DNA of 26,145 bases from Gracilariopsis chorda (lineage: Eukaryota; Rhodophyta; Florideophyceae; Gracilariales; Gracilariaceae). Below the pieces are notes generated by a model that worked only from the letters and a program-made list of their open reading frames with translations, was not told the DNA's origin and searched no databases. Positions 25,767 to 26,145 of the stretch are shown piece by piece. The translations under genes and the position numbers were made by a program. Every line of letters starts with the position of its first letter. Positions within the stretch are counted from its first letter, which is position 1. The stretch lies in the NCBI GenBank assembly GCA_003194525.1, contig NBIV01000685.1, forward strand, positions 1-26,145, read 5' to 3'.

Positions 25767-26145
25767 TATCCGCATAAGCGGTGGTTGCAACGGATGGTTG
25801 GCGTGATCTCCGAATCGGGGTGTATGAAGCTTGCCGCGCACGCGGGGGTCTGTGGTAGGGCGTGAGAAAAGTCCGTTTTTAGCACGGAGGTAGGAAGCCG
25901 TCGGGACGGAACGTTCTCCTCTGGAGTGAGGGCCTCATAATTTGCCACCACCTTGGCCATATCCTTCAGTGAACAAATACACTGAGGAGAGGTATGGCCA
26001 TGGGCATAGCACAGGTGGCAAATGAGAGCCAGCACCGCGACACGCGGGATTAATTATTCCGAGTATCGGAGAAGCGAAACCGCAGGGCGGGTGTCAGTCC
26101 ATCCAGGCCGTTGATAACGGGATTGACCGTTTGAAAACGGGAGTC
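25767..26145 (-). pseudogene. gag: Gag C-terminal part with CCHC zinc knuckle, partial
   Basis: CHLCYAHGHTSPQC (26020-25979) is a perfect CX2CX4HX4C nucleocapsid knuckle, the RNA-binding end of Gag. It is followed by an Ala/Glu/Pro-rich tail and TAG at 25766-25768. The same frame continues through a further TAA to the protease start. Upstream, the frame from the window edge (FQTVNPVINGLDGLTPALRF) ends at a TAA about 25 codons before the knuckle, and the knuckle frame has its own TAA at about 26055, so a frame change lies near 26055. The region just after the knuckle (SLKDMAKVVANYEALTPEEN) resembles the post-knuckle region of the plus element's Gag, supporting kinship. The N-terminal part is outside the window. 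Confidence 0.7.

Larger units (their letters stand above)
17258..26140. repeat. dense dispersed mini-hairpins, sequence-diverse
   Basis: Perfect stems of 4-6 bp (one of 10 bp with a G-T pair at 17821-17845) with loops of 3-5 nt recur throughout, mostly closing with CC/GG. Examples: 17713-17725 CCGTA-CAC-TACGG, 18018-18030 CCGAT-AAT-ATCGG, 21600-21612 CCGGC-TGA-GCCGG, 24049-24061 CCGCT-TGA-AGCGG, 25705-25717 CCGCC-TTC-GGCGG, 26108-26120 CCGTT-GAT-AACGG. By eye I counted 28 in 17258-18066. They occur in LTR, antisense ORF, pol and gag alike and do not share a sequence. Confidence 0.75.
17250..26145 (-). mobile_element. Ty3/Gypsy-type chromovirus-like retrotransposon with antisense ORF
   Basis: Minus-strand order from the right edge: gag knuckle, protease, RT, RNase H, integrase, chromodomain. 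Integrase downstream of RT identifies the Ty3/Gypsy order, and the terminal chromodomain the chromovirus-like group. The 5' LTR and most of gag lie beyond the window. A plus-strand ORF sits between pol and the presumed 3' LTR. The whole span shows the mini-hairpin signature. Confidence 0.75.

Noticed and set aside
14217..26145. A single ambisense retroelement with gag on plus and pol on minus
   Set aside because: The minus strand has its own CCHC knuckle and protease upstream of RT, and the LTR-like blocks are inverted. Two elements explain this better.

Overview
The window is eukaryotic repeat-rich DNA. It shows decayed transposable elements, isolated ORF fragments, no operon structure, no tRNA or rRNA, and no recognisable housekeeping gene. 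The lineage cannot be fixed from sequence alone. A Helitron, Ty3/Gypsy-type elements with a chromodomain, and a tyrosine-recombinase relic would fit an alga or other protist, but that is inference.

Left part (1-10.4 kb) is AT-richer and mostly non-coding. It holds a broken tyrosine recombinase (336-1313, plus), minus-strand ORF scraps at 3.9-6.1 kb including one that resembles a C48/Ulp1 protease core, a degenerate ~60-bp minisatellite (6.72-7.05 kb), several foldbacks (3785-3842, 6909-6939, 9686-9780), short tandem repeats, and a three-tier nested hairpin at 10132-10216.

Middle (10455-14216, plus) is a Helitron Rep/helicase gene. It stays in a single reading frame, carries five in-frame stops, and is cut off just after the helicase Walker A motif.

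Right part (14217-26145) holds two related LTR retrotransposons in opposite orientation. The first (plus) has a probable LTR at 14.22-14.85 kb and a gag gene (14915-17188) with one amber codon. The second (minus) runs from the right edge leftwards: gag CCHC knuckle, a protease region with several frame changes, an intact 1221-codon RT/RNase H/integrase ORF, a chromodomain tail, then an unrelated 613-codon ORF on the opposite strand (18136-19977), and a probable 3' LTR at about 17.25-18.07 kb. Collinear sequence blocks shared in inverted orientation between 14.3-14.6 kb and 17.9-17.3 kb support LTR homology. The simplest reading is a nest: Helitron, interrupted by the plus element, interrupted by the minus element.

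The most unusual signal is that the minus element, in coding and non-coding parts alike, is studded with small perfect hairpins. Stems are 4-6 bp, usually CC...GG, with loops of 3-5 nt, often one every 25-40 nt. All carry different sequences. The plus gag gene next to it shows far fewer. Together with the antisense ORF this makes the minus element the best candidate here for something undescribed.
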